Shown: positions 10,837 to 20,163 of the stretch, piece after piece
How positions within the stretch are numbered: position 1 is the first letter of the stretch
Layout of the letters: every line of letters starts with the position of its first letter
Assembly (NCBI GenBank): GCA_012729785.1
Contig: JAAYCL010000027.1
Span: 39,194-103,193, forward strand
Reading direction: 5' to 3'
Source of the DNA: Chlamydiota bacterium
GTDB taxonomy: Bacteria; Auribacterota; Tritonobacteria; UBA1439
DNA length: 64,000 bases
Program-made: the position numbers and the translations under genes
The notes under the pieces: model-generated
Told to the model about the DNA's origin: nothing
The model's input: the letters and a program-made list of their open reading frames with translations, nothing else
The model's database searches: none

Positions 10837-12486
10837 TCACCGGACGCGGAGTATCTCGGTGTCCTCGGCCCCCGCGATCCAGTTGAGCCGGCCGTTCACG
10901 ATCGGCGCCCTCGCGTCGACCGCGCCGCCCTGGAGCAGGTAATCGCCCGTGGGGATCCGATCGAAGGAGGCGCTGAACAGACGGATGCCGTGCGCGGCGG
11001 CCGGAACGGTCATCGCCACCGGCGCCCAGTGTTTCCCCCTCCTCTGCATCACGTAGGCGCTGAGATCGGGCGTGAGCCGGTTGCCCTCCACCAGGTAGAG
11101 GCGACGCCCCGCAGGCGTGACGATGTAGAACGCGGGGTAGAACGGCTCGTGTATCGCCCTCGTCACGTCCACGTCGATATCGATCGCCCCGGTCGTGGCG
11201 AACCGGGTGCGGTTCGGCCGAAGGTGCACCGTGTGCGCCGCGGGTGCGTCGCTCATCGGCTGGATGGCGATATGGACCTCGGCCGCATCCCCCTCGACGC
11301 CGGTGCTGAACTCCCCCACGTCGTCGAAGGAGAACCCGTAACAGAACCCCTCGTACGCGGCCTCGTGCAGCACCTTCGAGTACAGGTTCGTCGGCTCGTG
11401 CGCGTAGAACCGTCGGGCGTCGCGCCACCAGTCGTCGGGATTCTGGATGCCGTGCGCGCCGTCGTAGAGAACCCCGCGGTTCAGCGCGGCGCCCATCGTC
11501 TTGATGATCCCCTGCTTCGCGATGCTGTCGCTCCCCGTGGTGAACAGGTAGCCGGGCCCGTCGCACCCGAAGATATGCGCGCCCTGGCCGGCGAGGTTTT
11601 TGATCTCGACCTTCTCCTTTGTGCCCGCGGTAAACCTAAAGGCCCCTTTCTCCACTTGCCCGGTCGCCTTCCACGCGGGCGCGTTCGGGGGGCTCTTGAG
11701 GTACAGTGTCTTCGTGCCATAGTAGCTCCAGCATCGGGAGACGTAATCGTCGAAATACGAATCGAACGGCTTTGTGTCCGCCAGCTTGTTCGGCGCGACG
11801 AACCTGACGGGCGTACCGCCGTTCCAGACCATGCCGTGGTTCCACGGCGCGGGGAGGTTTTTGAGTTCGGAGATGATCGCGTGCCTGCTCTTCGTGAAAC
11901 CGCGCGACAGGGTGGTCCCGTTGCGGAGCTTCAGCCCGAGCATGAAGGAGATGCTGAAGTAGTCGACGGTGGTGGTGTTGAGGAACGGCCGCTTGCCGTG
12001 CTCCCAGTCCAGTTCGATCTTGTCGAAGATCAGGTGGTAGTTCGGATTGTTCTGATCGACGGCGGAGGGCGTTTCCAGTTCGGTAGCCGAGAACACGTGG
12101 AAATACGCCGGCTGCTTGAAGGAGATGTACACCCGCCCGCTGATGATATGCGGCATCCGGAAGGAGTAGGCGTGGATCGTCTCGTGCGTGAGCTCGGAGA
12201 GTCTGCGCGCGTAGCCGGTGTACCGGTCGTGCGGCCACGGCCCTCCCGGGGGACGGACGGTGTTGTCGCTTTCGGCGATCGGATGCCAGGTCGAGGTCGC
12301 GAGATCCACGTGCCCGTTTTTACCGGAACCGGAGGGATCGAGCCCCGTCATCTGGACGTACACCTGGTCGTCCGCGTAGGTGTGGGAATCGTTCAGGACG
12401 ATCACCTTCAACAGGTCCGCGCCGCACCGGCACGGGACCGCCGCCGCCATCACCGCCGCCGCCAGAATTCCCACCGCCCTATTCAT
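10837..12486 (-). CDS. Secreted GH64-like (beta-1,3-glucanase) protein with shared C-terminal domain
   Basis: A 549-aa exported protein: a hydrophobic signal peptide spans residues ~4-20 with a likely cleavage near ADL. Residues ~25-400 resemble the GH64/thaumatin-like beta-1,3-glucanase fold: YADDQVYVQMTG, then ISGRVYISF, then E158 (FDKIE) and D175 (TTVDYFSISF). That Glu-Asp spacing is close to the catalytic pair described for laminaripentaose-producing GH64 enzymes. From ~415 to 549 there is a beta-rich module ending in TGDYLLQGGAVD, also present in the secreted proteins at 40907-42589 and 45614-47212. Likely role: extracellular or periplasmic beta-glucan hydrolysis or binding. It stands alone. 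Confidence 0.72.
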   Translation of the reverse strand: MNRAVGILAAAVMAAAVPCRCGADLLKVIVLNDSHTYADDQVYVQMTGLDPSGSGKNGHVDLATSTWHPIAESDNTVRPPGGPWPHDRYTGYARRLSELTHETIHAYSFRMPHIISGRVYISFKQPAYFHVFSATELETPSAVDQNNPNYHLIFDKIELDWEHGKRPFLNTTTVDYFSISFMLGLKLRNGTTLSRGFTKSRHAIISELKNLPAPWNHGMVWNGGTPVRFVAPNKLADTKPFDSYFDDYVSRCWSYYGTKTLYLKSPPNAPAWKATGQVEKGAFRFTAGTKEKVEIKNLAGQGAHIFGCDGPGYLFTTGSDSIAKQGIIKTMGAALNRGVLYDGAHGIQNPDDWWRDARRFYAHEPTNLYSKVLHEAAYEGFCYGFSFDDVGEFSTGVEGDAAEVHIAIQPMSDAPAAHTVHLRPNRTRFATTGAIDIDVDVTRAIHEPFYPAFYIVTPAGRRLYLVEGNRLTPDLSAYVMQRRGKHWAPVAMTVPAAAHGIRLFSASFDRIPTGDYLLQGGAVDARAPIVNGRLNWIAGAEDTEILRVR

Positions 12487-12825
12487 ACCCCCCCCTTTCG
12501 TGCTAATTTTTGAATGTACACACCCCGCGCGCGCGACGCAAGCGTTTCCTTATCTGCGTTTCCCTATCCGCTGTCGCATTCCCCGCGCGTGTCCCGATTC
12601 CCCCACGGTTCAAGGAAACCGGTCTCATCTACCCCGGGCTGATCGCGTTGAAGATCTCGCATATGCCGGATTACGGCGCGGCTGATACAACGGCCTGCCA
12701 GTGAAGAGCCGGACACGGCATGCACCCGGACCGGTTGGAGGTCGCGATGACCTGGATCGCGATTCAGTTGCTGCATTTCGTGCAACAACCGACGCCGACG
12801 GTGCTCCCATGGACAAGAGAACACC
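12487..12825. other. Intergenic region without a supported gene
   Basis: It holds the promoter side of the GH64-like gene and a small inverted repeat at 12767-12789 (GTTGCTGCA-TTTCG-TGCAACAAC, one mismatch position per arm). Short open frames here lack a ribosome site and homology. Confidence 0.35.
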
Positions 12826-13050
12826 ATGACGATCGCGGATTTGACGCGGGAAGATCTGAAGGGGTGGGCCGGAGACCGGATCGTGAGACGCGGCCGATCA
12901 TATACACGCGACGCGAAGGATCTGCGCGTCGCCGCGGTTGGGGCGCGTGTCGCGTGGGCGCACGGAGGCGATCGTTACGCCGCGACGGTGCGCATGCTCG
13001 GGGTGCTGAATGCGCTCGAGGGACGCCGCGCTCCGATCGTCGGCGGTTGA
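12826..13050 (+). pseudogene. N-terminal remnant of a SWIM-zinc-finger protein
   Basis: The 74-aa frame begins MTIADLTREDLKGWAG, continues with IVRRGRSYTRDAKDLRV, and then WAHGGDRYAATV. This pattern (a helix, an RGRxY motif, then a strand) is the usual N-terminus of SWIM zinc-finger proteins, which run for several hundred residues and carry CxCx(n)CxH soon after. Here the frame ends with no cysteine motif, so it is most likely a truncated gene. Family resemblance is by eye only. A small intact protein cannot be excluded. Confidence 0.4.
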
Positions 13051-13129
13051 GGAACGCGCGGTTCCGACGGATTTCGCGCATCTTCCGCACAATCCCCGCG
13101 TGTCTCTTGGCGCGCCCTCGAAGCCGTCC

Positions 13130-13951
13130 TCAGCGTGTATGACGGTACAGGTCGCTCTTGGAGATGCCGCTGAGCTGCGCGGCGAGCTTGAGGGCCGCCT
13201 TGCGGTCGATGGAGAGCCGCTCCTCGAGGTGCTTCACGTAGGCGGGCAGATCGACTGCGCCCCAGTCGGTCTCCTCTTTCGCGCCGGCGAGGACGATGAC
13301 GACCTCGCCCTTCACCTCGCCCTCCCCCACCCTGCCGATGATCCCGGAGAGCGTGCCGCGGGCGAACTCCTCGTGGATCTTCGTGAGCTCGCGCGCCACG
13401 GCCGCCTCCCTGTCGCCCATGGCGAGGAGCATCTCGCGGAGCGTCTCGGCCAGCCGGCGGGGGGATTCGTGGAAGACGAGCGTCCGCGTGTCGTGCGTGA
13501 GCGCGGCGAGGCGGGCGCGGCGCTCCTGCGCTCCTCTCGGCAGGAAGCCCTCGAAGCAGAAGCGCGACGTGTCCAGGCCGGAGGCGGCGAGCGCCGCGGC
13601 GAGGGCGACAGGGCCGGGGACGGGGACCACGTCGAAGCCCTCCGCGATCGCCATCCGCGCGACCAGCGCGCCCGGGTCGGAGATCCCCGGCATCCCCGCG
13701 TCCGAGACGAGCGCGACGCTCTTCCCCTCTCGCAGGAAGCCGATCAGCGCGCGCGCCTTCTCCTTCTCGCGCGCGCCGAAGTAGCTGACCAGACGCTTCC
13801 GCACCCGGTGGCGCTCGAGCAGGTGCTGCGTGCGGCGCGTGTCCTCGCAGGCGACGAGATCGACCTCGCCGAGGATCCGCAGGGCGCGCAGGGTGATATC
13901 CTCGAGGTTCCCGATGGGCGTGGCGACGAGGTAGAGCGTTCCCCTTTTCAC
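13130..13951 (-). CDS. rsmI: 16S rRNA (cytidine1402-2'-O)-methyltransferase
   Basis: A 273-aa tetrapyrrole-methylase-fold protein. GTLYLVATPIGNLEDIT is the signature N-terminus, followed by ACEDTRRT, LVSDAGMPGISDPG and VPVPGPVALAAALAASG. It 2'-O-methylates C1402 of 16S rRNA with SAM. The GTG at 13951 is chosen because GGAGGGGAG lies just upstream and the conserved N-terminus begins directly after it. It follows parB by 101 bases on the same strand and may be the last gene of that transcript. Confidence 0.95.
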   Translation of the reverse strand: MKRGTLYLVATPIGNLEDITLRALRILGEVDLVACEDTRRTQHLLERHRVRKRLVSYFGAREKEKARALIGFLREGKSVALVSDAGMPGISDPGALVARMAIAEGFDVVPVPGPVALAAALAASGLDTSRFCFEGFLPRGAQERRARLAALTHDTRTLVFHESPRRLAETLREMLLAMGDREAAVARELTKIHEEFARGTLSGIIGRVGEGEVKGEVVIVLAGAKEETDWGAVDLPAYVKHLEERLSIDRKAALKLAAQLSGISKSDLYRHTR

Positions 13952-14052
13952 TCCCCTCCCCTCCCCTCCCCCGTCGCGGCGCACGCAGTCGGCGCGTCCG
14001 ACGGATCCATGCCGAATCCGACCGCCTTCGGCCGGGCTGCCCCAGGCGTGCC

Positions 14053-14907
14053 CTACTCCGCGAAGCCGGGCAGCATCATCTCGAGTATCCGCTCGAGGTC
14101 CTCCTGCGAGTAGTACTCCACCTCTATCCGCCCCTTGCGCCTTCCGGGGACGATGCGCACCTGCGTTCCGTAGGCGCCGCGCAAATTCTCCTCGATCTTG
14201 AGCAGCTCCGCCGATTTCCGGGGCGCCGCCCCCGCGCGGTGCCGGGGTTTTCGCTGCATCCGCGCGATCCAGCGCTCGGCCTCGCGCACCGACAGCCCGC
14301 GCGCCACGATCAGGTCCCGCAACGCCTTCTGCTGCCGAGGATCCTCCGCGGCCAAAAGGACCTTCGCGTGTCCCGCCGTGAGCCGCCCGGCGGCGATGTC
14401 GTCCTGGACCTCCTCGGGCAGTTTGAGGAGCCGGATCGCGTTCGCCACGGCCGCGCGGCTCTTGCCGACCTTCCCGGCGATCTCCTCCTGCGTGAGCGTG
14501 AACGCTTCGCCGAGGGTCCGATACGCGCGCGCCTCCTCGATCGGGTTCAGATCCTCCCGCTGCACGTTCTCCACGATCGCCAGCTCGAGCGCCTGCCGGT
14601 CGTCCGCGTTCTTCACGATCGCCGGCAGCGTCCGCGCCCCGAGGGCCTTGGCGGCCCTCAGGCGCCGCTCGCCCGCGATGAGCTCGAACTCCCCGCCCGC
14701 GGGCCTCACGATGATCGGCTGGATGACGCCCTTCTCCTTGATGGACTCCACGAGTTCCCGGAGGCGCTCCGCGTCGAACTCGAGGCGCGGCTGGAATCTG
14801 CCCGCCTTGACGCGGGCGACGTCGATCTCCACCACCTCGCGCTCGCGGGCGGTGACCGTCTCCGGGATGAGCGCGCTCAGGCCCCTTCCGAGTGCAAGCT
14901 TAGCCAT
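14053..14907 (-). CDS. parB: Chromosome-partitioning protein ParB (CTPase/DNA clamp)
   Basis: A 284-aa ParB/Spo0J. The N-terminal LGRGLSALIP motif is typical of chromosomal ParB. The CTP-binding region contains GERRLRAAKALG, and the helix-turn-helix follows (LTQEEIAGKVGKSRAAVANAIRLL). The C-terminal dimer domain is near residues 235-284. It loads on parS and spreads as a CTP-dependent sliding clamp. Its ATG lies inside the parA end: the two genes overlap by 8 bases (ATGGCTAA), so they are translationally coupled. Two perfect parS sites lie 1.2-1.3 kb upstream (16145, 16192). Confidence 0.96.
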   Translation of the reverse strand: MAKLALGRGLSALIPETVTAREREVVEIDVARVKAGRFQPRLEFDAERLRELVESIKEKGVIQPIIVRPAGGEFELIAGERRLRAAKALGARTLPAIVKNADDRQALELAIVENVQREDLNPIEEARAYRTLGEAFTLTQEEIAGKVGKSRAAVANAIRLLKLPEEVQDDIAAGRLTAGHAKVLLAAEDPRQQKALRDLIVARGLSVREAERWIARMQRKPRHRAGAAPRKSAELLKIEENLRGAYGTQVRIVPGRRKGRIEVEYYSQEDLERILEMMLPGFAE

Positions 14908-15769
14908 TGGGCATTCCTTCCTTTCGTTCGACCGTCTCCGGCGACGTCGATTCTCGGGCGGGCGCCTCCCCGCCATTCCTCCCCGCCCCCTCCTCCGGGA
15001 CGGGCATCCCGTGGCGCTCGAGGAATTCCCGCGCGAGCCGCATGTACGCGTGCGCCCCCGCCGATGCGGGGTCGTACTCCATGATCGGCTTCCCGAAACC
15101 CGGCGCCTCGCCGAGCCGGACGTTTCTCCCGATGACGGTCTTGAAGACCAGTTCGCCGAAGTGCGTCCGCACCTCGTGCTCGACCTGCTCGGAAAGATTC
15201 GTGCGGAGGTCCGCCATCGTGAGCAGGATGCCCTCCAGCGCCAGGAGCGGATTGAGCCGCTGACGCACAAGGTTATAGGTCTCAAGGAGCTGCCCGAGCC
15301 CCTCCAGCGCGTAGTACTCGCTCTGGATGGGCAGCAGCACCGAATCCGCGGCGGTGAGCGCGTTCACCGTGAGGAGGCCGAGGGATGGCGGGCAGTCGAT
15401 GAAGACGAAATCGAATCTATCCTTACTGCCTGCAAGGCAATTAGTTAGGAAGTATTCCCTGCGCTCCATACCTATCAGTTCTATCTCGGCCCCCGCGAGA
15501 TTCCTTTTTGCCGGGAGCAGATACAGGTTTTTCCACGGCAGGGCCCTCACGGCCTCTTCCGTGTTCTCCTGCCCGAGCATGCATTCGTAGATCCCGTGCC
15601 CGACCTCGTTCTTGTCGATGCCCAGGCCGCTCGTCGCGTTGCTCTGCGGATCGACATCGACGAGAAGGATCTTCTTGCCGAGCGCGCCGAGAGAGGATGA
15701 GAGACTGATTGCGGTGGTCGTCTTTCCAACCCCGCCCTTCTGATTCGCGATGGCTATGATCTTTCCCAT
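14900..15769 (-). CDS. parA: Chromosome-partitioning ATPase ParA/Soj
   Basis: A 289-aa deviant-Walker ATPase: KGGVGKTTTAISLSSSL near residue 11, DVDPQSNATSGLG, and FVFIDCPPSLGLLT as Walker B. It drives segregation of ParB-parS complexes and in many bacteria also regulates DnaA. Start ATG 15769 is preceded by GGAGACACCC. A low-GC promoter-like segment (15793-15821) lies upstream, and the gene is followed by parB with an 8-base overlap. The Soj-type length without an N-terminal HTH indicates a chromosomal, not plasmid type Ia, protein. Confidence 0.96.
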   Translation of the reverse strand: MGKIIAIANQKGGVGKTTTAISLSSSLGALGKKILLVDVDPQSNATSGLGIDKNEVGHGIYECMLGQENTEEAVRALPWKNLYLLPAKRNLAGAEIELIGMERREYFLTNCLAGSKDRFDFVFIDCPPSLGLLTVNALTAADSVLLPIQSEYYALEGLGQLLETYNLVRQRLNPLLALEGILLTMADLRTNLSEQVEHEVRTHFGELVFKTVIGRNVRLGEAPGFGKPIMEYDPASAGAHAYMRLAREFLERHGMPVPEEGAGRNGGEAPARESTSPETVERKEGMPNG

Positions 15770-15792
15770 TGGGTGTCTCCGATGCTGTGCAC

Positions 15793-15821
15793 AATATTGC
15801 ATAACGACATTTATATGTCAA
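15793..15821 (-). promoter_or_regulatory. Predicted sigma70-type promoter of parAB, with small inverted repeat
   Basis: On the minus strand TTGACA (15816-15821) is followed by a 17-base spacer and AATATT (15793-15798). The spacer contains GACAT-TTAT-ATGTC (15806-15819), a perfect 5-bp inverted repeat that could be an operator. The stretch is conspicuously AT-rich for this genome. Confidence 0.6.
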
Positions 15822-16144
15822 TACATGTTTTAGTCCCTCCCCTCTTATACCGCAACCTCCCATTGCCGTTGAACAGTTTCAGAAGCAGTGGAGAAGAGCG
15901 CAGCTCTTTCCGCCCGATTCGCCGGATGTCGTCACCGGCCCTTTGCGCCGGCCTGTCCGGCTCTATCGTTTCGACGAAAGAGGCCGCGTGCTTCCGGCGT
16001 GAAACCGCGGATTGAGGTTCGGATCCAGGCGAAGCGGGAACCTCGTGTTGTGCAGACCCGGGCGTCAGATCGAACGGGAATGGAGCATCGCGGTCCGTCT
16101 GTTCCGGATGGGACAGGGGCCTATAAGCCGGTGGAGAACGCGGT

Positions 16145-16160
16145 TGTTCCACGTGGAACA
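16145..16160. promoter_or_regulatory. parS centromere site 1
   Basis: TGTTCCACGTGGAACA, a perfect 16-bp palindrome and a known form of the bacterial parS consensus. It lies between parA and mnmG, close to oriC as parS sites usually do. Confidence 0.95.
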
Positions 16161-16191
16161 ATTTCGTGGAGGGCGGGGCAGGGGACTGATT

Positions 16192-16207
16192 TGTTCCACG
16201 TGGAACA
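16192..16207. promoter_or_regulatory. parS centromere site 2
   Basis: An identical perfect copy of the 16-bp palindrome, 47 bases from site 1 (start to start), between parA and the mnmG stop codon. The two sites are on nearly the same helical face region and would be bound by the ParB encoded at 14053-14907. Confidence 0.95.
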
Positions 16208-16233
16208 TTCGGGCACAGATGCGCGAAAGACGA

Positions 16234-18081
16234 TCAGACGGAGGAGCGCGCACCGCCGGCCCGGCGCCTGTTTCGGGAGAGGAAGACCATGAGGACCGAG
16301 AGGTCCGAGGGACTGACGCCGGAGATGCGGGATGCCTGGCCGAGCGAGGAGGGCATCACCTTGCCGAGCTTCTCGCGCGCCTCCTTCTTCAGGCCTGTCA
16401 TCCCCGCGTAGTCGATGCCCGGCGGTATCCGCACCGATTCCATCGACTTGAACTTCTCGATCTCCTCGAGCTGCCTCTTCAGGTAGCCGGCGTACTTCAC
16501 CTCGCTTTCGATCTGCTCGATCACGTCCGCACCCAGATCGGGGAGACCCGCGACGCCCAGCGCGGCAAGATCGGCCCACCTGATTTCCGGACGTTTGAGA
16601 AGCTGTTCCGCGGTGGAGTTGCCCGACCTGAGTTCAGAGAGGATCCTGATGCCCTCCGCGATGCGCCGCCTCTTCTCGCAGAGCCGCGTGAACTGAGCCT
16701 CCGAAATCAGACCGAGCGCGCGGCCATGCGGCATCAGACGAAGGTCCGCATTGTTTTGCCTCAGCGACAGCCGGTATTCCGCCCTTGAGGTGAACATCCT
16801 GTACGGCTCTTCCGTTCCTTTCGTCACGAGGTCGTCCAGGAGAACGCCAATGTACGCCTCCGACCTGTCGAGCGTGAACGCGCTTTTCCCGAGGACCTTC
16901 AGCGCCGCATTAACCCCGGCGATCAGGCCCTGTGCGGCCGCCTCCTCGTAGCCGGAGGTGCCGTTGATCTGGCCGGCCAGGTAGAGACCGGGCACCTTCT
17001 TCGTCTCCAGTGTCGGGTGAAGCTGCGTCGGCCGGACATAGTCGTACTCTATCGCGTAGCCGGGCCGCATTATCTCCGCGGCCTGGAGACCTTCTATCGA
17101 ACGGACCATCTCGACCTGCACATCGTAGGGGAGACTGGTGGCCAGGCCGTTCAGGTAGATCTCGCCGGTATTCCGCCCCTCGGGCTCCAGGAAGATTTGG
17201 TGCGAAGGGGTGTCCGGAAATCTGACGATCTTCTCCTCGATGTAGGAACAGTAGCGCACGCCGGTCCCCTTGATCGCACCAGAAAAATGCGGAGATCGGT
17301 GGAGATTCGACTTTACGATGCGCGCCGTCTTTTCGCCGGTGTGCGTGAGATAGCACGGAAGTTGCGTCAGATCGAGTGAAGCGGTGGCGAAGGAGAAGGG
17401 CAGGGGGACCTCGTCGCCGTCCTGCCGCACCATGACGCCCGTGTCGACCGACCTCGCGCTTACCCTCGGGGGAGTTCCGGTCTTCAGTCTTCCCATCTCG
17501 AACCCGAGCCCCTTGAGGCACTCCGCAAGGTCCGTCGATGCGGATTCTCCCGCTCTTCCCGCCTGAAGAGACGTATCGCCGATATGGATCAGTCCGTTCA
17601 AGAAGGTTCCGGTCGCAACTACCACTGTAGACGCATGATATGAATTCCCGCCGATGCATTCCACGAGAAATAGCCGGTCTTTCTCGGGCACTATGCGGGC
17701 GGCCATCTCCTGCTTCAGGTCGAGGTTTTCGCAGCTTTCGACTATCCGCTTCATTCTCGCGTGGTAGGCGAGCTTGTCGCACTGCGCCCTGGACGACCTG
17801 ACAGCCGGCCCTTTCTTCCGGTTCAACACCTTGAACTGGATTCCCGCGGCGTCCGTGTTCCTGCCCATCTCGCCGCCGAGGGCATCTATCTCGCGGACGA
17901 GGTGCCCTTTGGCGAGCCCACCGATTGCGGGGTTGCAGGACATCCGCCCAATCGCGTCGAGGTTCCCCGTGAGCATGAGCACACGGACGCCCATCCGGGC
18001 CGCCGCAAGTGCCGCCTCGCAGCCGGCATGGCCCGCTCCCACCACTATGCACCCGTAGTTGACCGGGTTCCTGTAGGCCAT
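16234..18081 (-). CDS. mnmG: tRNA uridine 5-carboxymethylaminomethyl modification enzyme, FAD subunit
   Basis: A 615-aa GidA/MnmG. The FAD dinucleotide motif [17 protein letters not shown] is near residue 16. The conserved [27 protein letters not shown] and [11 protein letters not shown] segments follow, and the C-terminal helical domain ends with [31 protein letters not shown]-type sequence. With MnmE it installs cmnm5/nm5 at U34 of tRNAs. It lies 5 bases downstream of mnmE. Length is normal. The usual next gene rsmG (gidB) is not present; parS and parA follow instead. Confidence 0.97.
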   Translation of the reverse strand: MAYRNPVNYGCIVVGAGHAGCEAALAAARMGVRVLMLTGNLDAIGRMSCNPAIGGLAKGHLVREIDALGGEMGRNTDAAGIQFKVLNRKKGPAVRSSRAQCDKLAYHARMKRIVESCENLDLKQEMAARIVPEKDRLFLVECIGGNSYHASTVVVATGTFLNGLIHIGDTSLQAGRAGESASTDLAECLKGLGFEMGRLKTGTPPRVSARSVDTGVMVRQDGDEVPLPFSFATASLDLTQLPCYLTHTGEKTARIVKSNLHRSPHFSGAIKGTGVRYCSYIEEKIVRFPDTPSHQIFLEPEGRNTGEIYLNGLATSLPYDVQVEMVRSIEGLQAAEIMRPGYAIEYDYVRPTQLHPTLETKKVPGLYLAGQINGTSGYEEAAAQGLIAGVNAALKVLGKSAFTLDRSEAYIGVLLDDLVTKGTEEPYRMFTSRAEYRLSLRQNNADLRLMPHGRALGLISEAQFTRLCEKRRRIAEGIRILSELRSGNSTAEQLLKRPEIRWADLAALGVAGLPDLGADVIEQIESEVKYAGYLKRQLEEIEKFKSMESVRIPPGIDYAGMTGLKKEAREKLGKVMPSSLGQASRISGVSPSDLSVLMVFLSRNRRRAGGARSSV

Positions 18082-18086
18082 TTGCC

Positions 18087-19475
18087 TTATTTCCCGATGC
18101 AGAATCTCGAAAAGATCCTGTCCAGGAGTTCTTCGCTCGCCGTCTCTCCGACTATATCCCCCAGCGCGGCAAGGGCTCTGTTCAGCTCAACGGCGACGAG
18201 CTCCTCCTGGTTGCCCGACCTGGCAAGGTCGAGCGCCGAATCGATCGCTTCAGCGCATTTTTTGAGCGATTGTGCCTGTTGAACAGAGAATAAAATAGCG
18301 GATTCGCTTCCATTGCTATATGATTCTAACTTATTCATATTATTAATTATACTTCTTAAGCTTTCTATGCCTTCTTCCGTTTTGGCGGAGACGCTCAGGG
18401 ATTTCCATCCCTTGACCTCCGAGGGAAGACGGCCAACATCCAGACGCTTCGCGAGATCGTTCTTGTTCAACACGAGCACTACTTTTCTTTCCGCGAGAAG
18501 CGCGGCGATTTCCCGATCCTCCTCCGACCAGGGCACGGAGGAGTCCGCGACGAAGAGCGCCAGGTCGGCCCGCTCGAGCGCCGCCTTGCTCCTCGCGACG
18601 CCCGCCCTGCCCGCCTCGTCGAGATGGTCGCCGCAGATCCCCGCCGTGTCCACGAAGGTGACGGGGATCCCGTCGAGCTCGACCGTTTCCTCCACTGTGT
18701 CGCGTGTCGTCCCCCTCTGCGGGGTGACAAGCGCGCGATCCGCGTGCAGGAGCGCGTTGAACAGGCAGGACTTCCCCGCGTTCGGCTTCCCGACGATGAC
18801 CACGCGCGCCCCTTCCCGCGCGCGCATCCCCGCGGTCCCGGCCGCGTCGAGAAGACGGCACCTTTCCTGCGCCCGGGCGAGGCCGGAACGGATATCGCCG
18901 CCCTGGTCCGTCGAAACATCTTCGGGAAACTCGATCCGCGCCTCCAGATCCGCGAGGAGATCCAGCAACTCCTCCCTGAACTTCCCGATCCTTTGGCTCA
19001 AGGCGCCGTCTGCCTGCCTGAGGGCCAGCTCGAGCGCCTTCCCGCTCTCCGCGTCGATGATCCCCGCGACCGCCTCCGCCTGCGAGAGGTCCATCCTCCC
19101 GTTGAGAAACGCCCGCCGGGTGAATTCTCCCGGGAGGGCGATCCTGGCGCCTTCCCGGAGGCACGCCTCGAGCACCCTCGCCAGCACCAGCGGGTTCCCG
19201 TGACAGTGGAACTCGACGACGTCCTCGCCGGTGTAGCTCCCGGGCCCCCGCATCACCGCCACCAGCGCCTCGTCGAGCAGGATCCCGCCGTCAGAGAGCC
19301 GCCTTTGTCTGAGCGTGTGTGTGGCGGACTCCTCGATCGGAGGGCCGGGCGCGGCGCGGGTGAGACAGCCGGCTATCTCGAGGGCGCGCCGGCCGCTCAG
19401 GCGCACGATGCCGATGGCGCCCCTTCCGTGCGGGGTGGAGACGGCCACGATGGTGTCGTGCGGATGCGCTTTCAC
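18087..19475 (-). CDS. mnmE: tRNA modification GTPase MnmE (TrmE)
   Basis: A 462-aa protein with the N-terminal folate-binding domain ([19 protein letters not shown]), central helices and an inserted G domain: P-loop [17 protein letters not shown] switch, DTAG and NKND. It ends in FCIGK, the conserved CxGK tail that places the catalytic cysteine. It partners MnmG in wobble-uridine modification. Around 18290-18370 the DNA is strikingly AT-rich while the frame stays intact, encoding a variable, Asn/Ser-rich piece ([13 protein letters not shown]) after the G domain. It sits between khpB and mnmG in the usual oriC-side order. Confidence 0.97.
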   Translation of the reverse strand: MKAHPHDTIVAVSTPHGRGAIGIVRLSGRRALEIAGCLTRAAPGPPIEESATHTLRQRRLSDGGILLDEALVAVMRGPGSYTGEDVVEFHCHGNPLVLARVLEACLREGARIALPGEFTRRAFLNGRMDLSQAEAVAGIIDAESGKALELALRQADGALSQRIGKFREELLDLLADLEARIEFPEDVSTDQGGDIRSGLARAQERCRLLDAAGTAGMRAREGARVVIVGKPNAGKSCLFNALLHADRALVTPQRGTTRDTVEETVELDGIPVTFVDTAGICGDHLDEAGRAGVARSKAALERADLALFVADSSVPWSEEDREIAALLAERKVVLVLNKNDLAKRLDVGRLPSEVKGWKSLSVSAKTEEGIESLRSIINNMNKLESYSNGSESAILFSVQQAQSLKKCAEAIDSALDLARSGNQEELVAVELNRALAALGDIVGETASEELLDRIFSRFCIGK

Positions 19476-19622
19476 GGGCCAGATTATACGTCGCCTGACG
19501 CGGGGCGGGGACAGATTAATGCGGGACGGCGGGGGGACCCGGCCCCGTTGCGCGGGCGCACGCCGGTTGGACCGGGGTGAGCGCCGCCAGGCGGGATCCG
19601 CCCGAGGCCGCTGACGGCGGGG

Positions 19623-20150
19623 CTATTCGCCGGCGGGGGAGGGGAGGTCGTGCGGCATTCCGCCGGGAGGGGCCTGCTGCCAGGAGCGTATGCGGACGCG
19701 GCGGCCCTCGCGGCTGTCCTCGCTCCGGGTCTCGATCCCCGCCTTGTCGCGGAGCGCGACGTGCACGATCTTCCGCTCCCAGGAGGTCATCGGCTGGAGC
19801 AGTTCCGAGCCTCCGGTCACGCCGATTCGGCCGGAGACCTCCTCCGCCAGGCGCCCGAGCTCAATCTCGCGCCTCTTCCTGCAGCCGTTGAGGTCCAGCA
19901 CGACGGGCGGCAGCCCGCCGTCGCCGAGCTTCCTGCCCGCTATGCGCTGCGCCAGGTACTGCAGCGCCTCCAGCACGCCGCTCTCGTTCCTGCCGAAAGC
20001 CGCGGGATCCTCCGTGACCGCCTCAATGCGCACGGCGGTCCCGTCCCAAACGGCATCGACCGAAGCGCGCACGGAAAGATGCGCCAGCATCTTCTCCAGA
20101 ATCTCTTTGATCAGGGCTGCCGTCTCTTCAGTCATACATTTGTGATCCAT
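19623..20150 (-). CDS. khpB: Jag/KhpB RNA-binding protein (KH and R3H domains)
   Basis: A 175-aa protein. A KH-like region (about residues 25-105) is followed by the R3H signature MTSWERKIVHVALRD and a basic RRVRIRSW strand. It lacks the N-terminal Jag_N domain seen in Firmicutes SpoIIIJ-associated proteins. Its place directly after yidC is the classic position. The start at 20150 is uncertain: a second ATG at 20135 is in frame and neither has a clear ribosome site. The expected role is RNA binding linked to envelope growth or division. Confidence 0.88.
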   Translation of the reverse strand: MDHKCMTEETAALIKEILEKMLAHLSVRASVDAVWDGTAVRIEAVTEDPAAFGRNESGVLEALQYLAQRIAGRKLGDGGLPPVVLDLNGCRKRREIELGRLAEEVSGRIGVTGGSELLQPMTSWERKIVHVALRDKAGIETRSEDSREGRRVRIRSWQQAPPGGMPHDLPSPAGE

Positions 20151-20163
20151 CGTTAGTACGATA

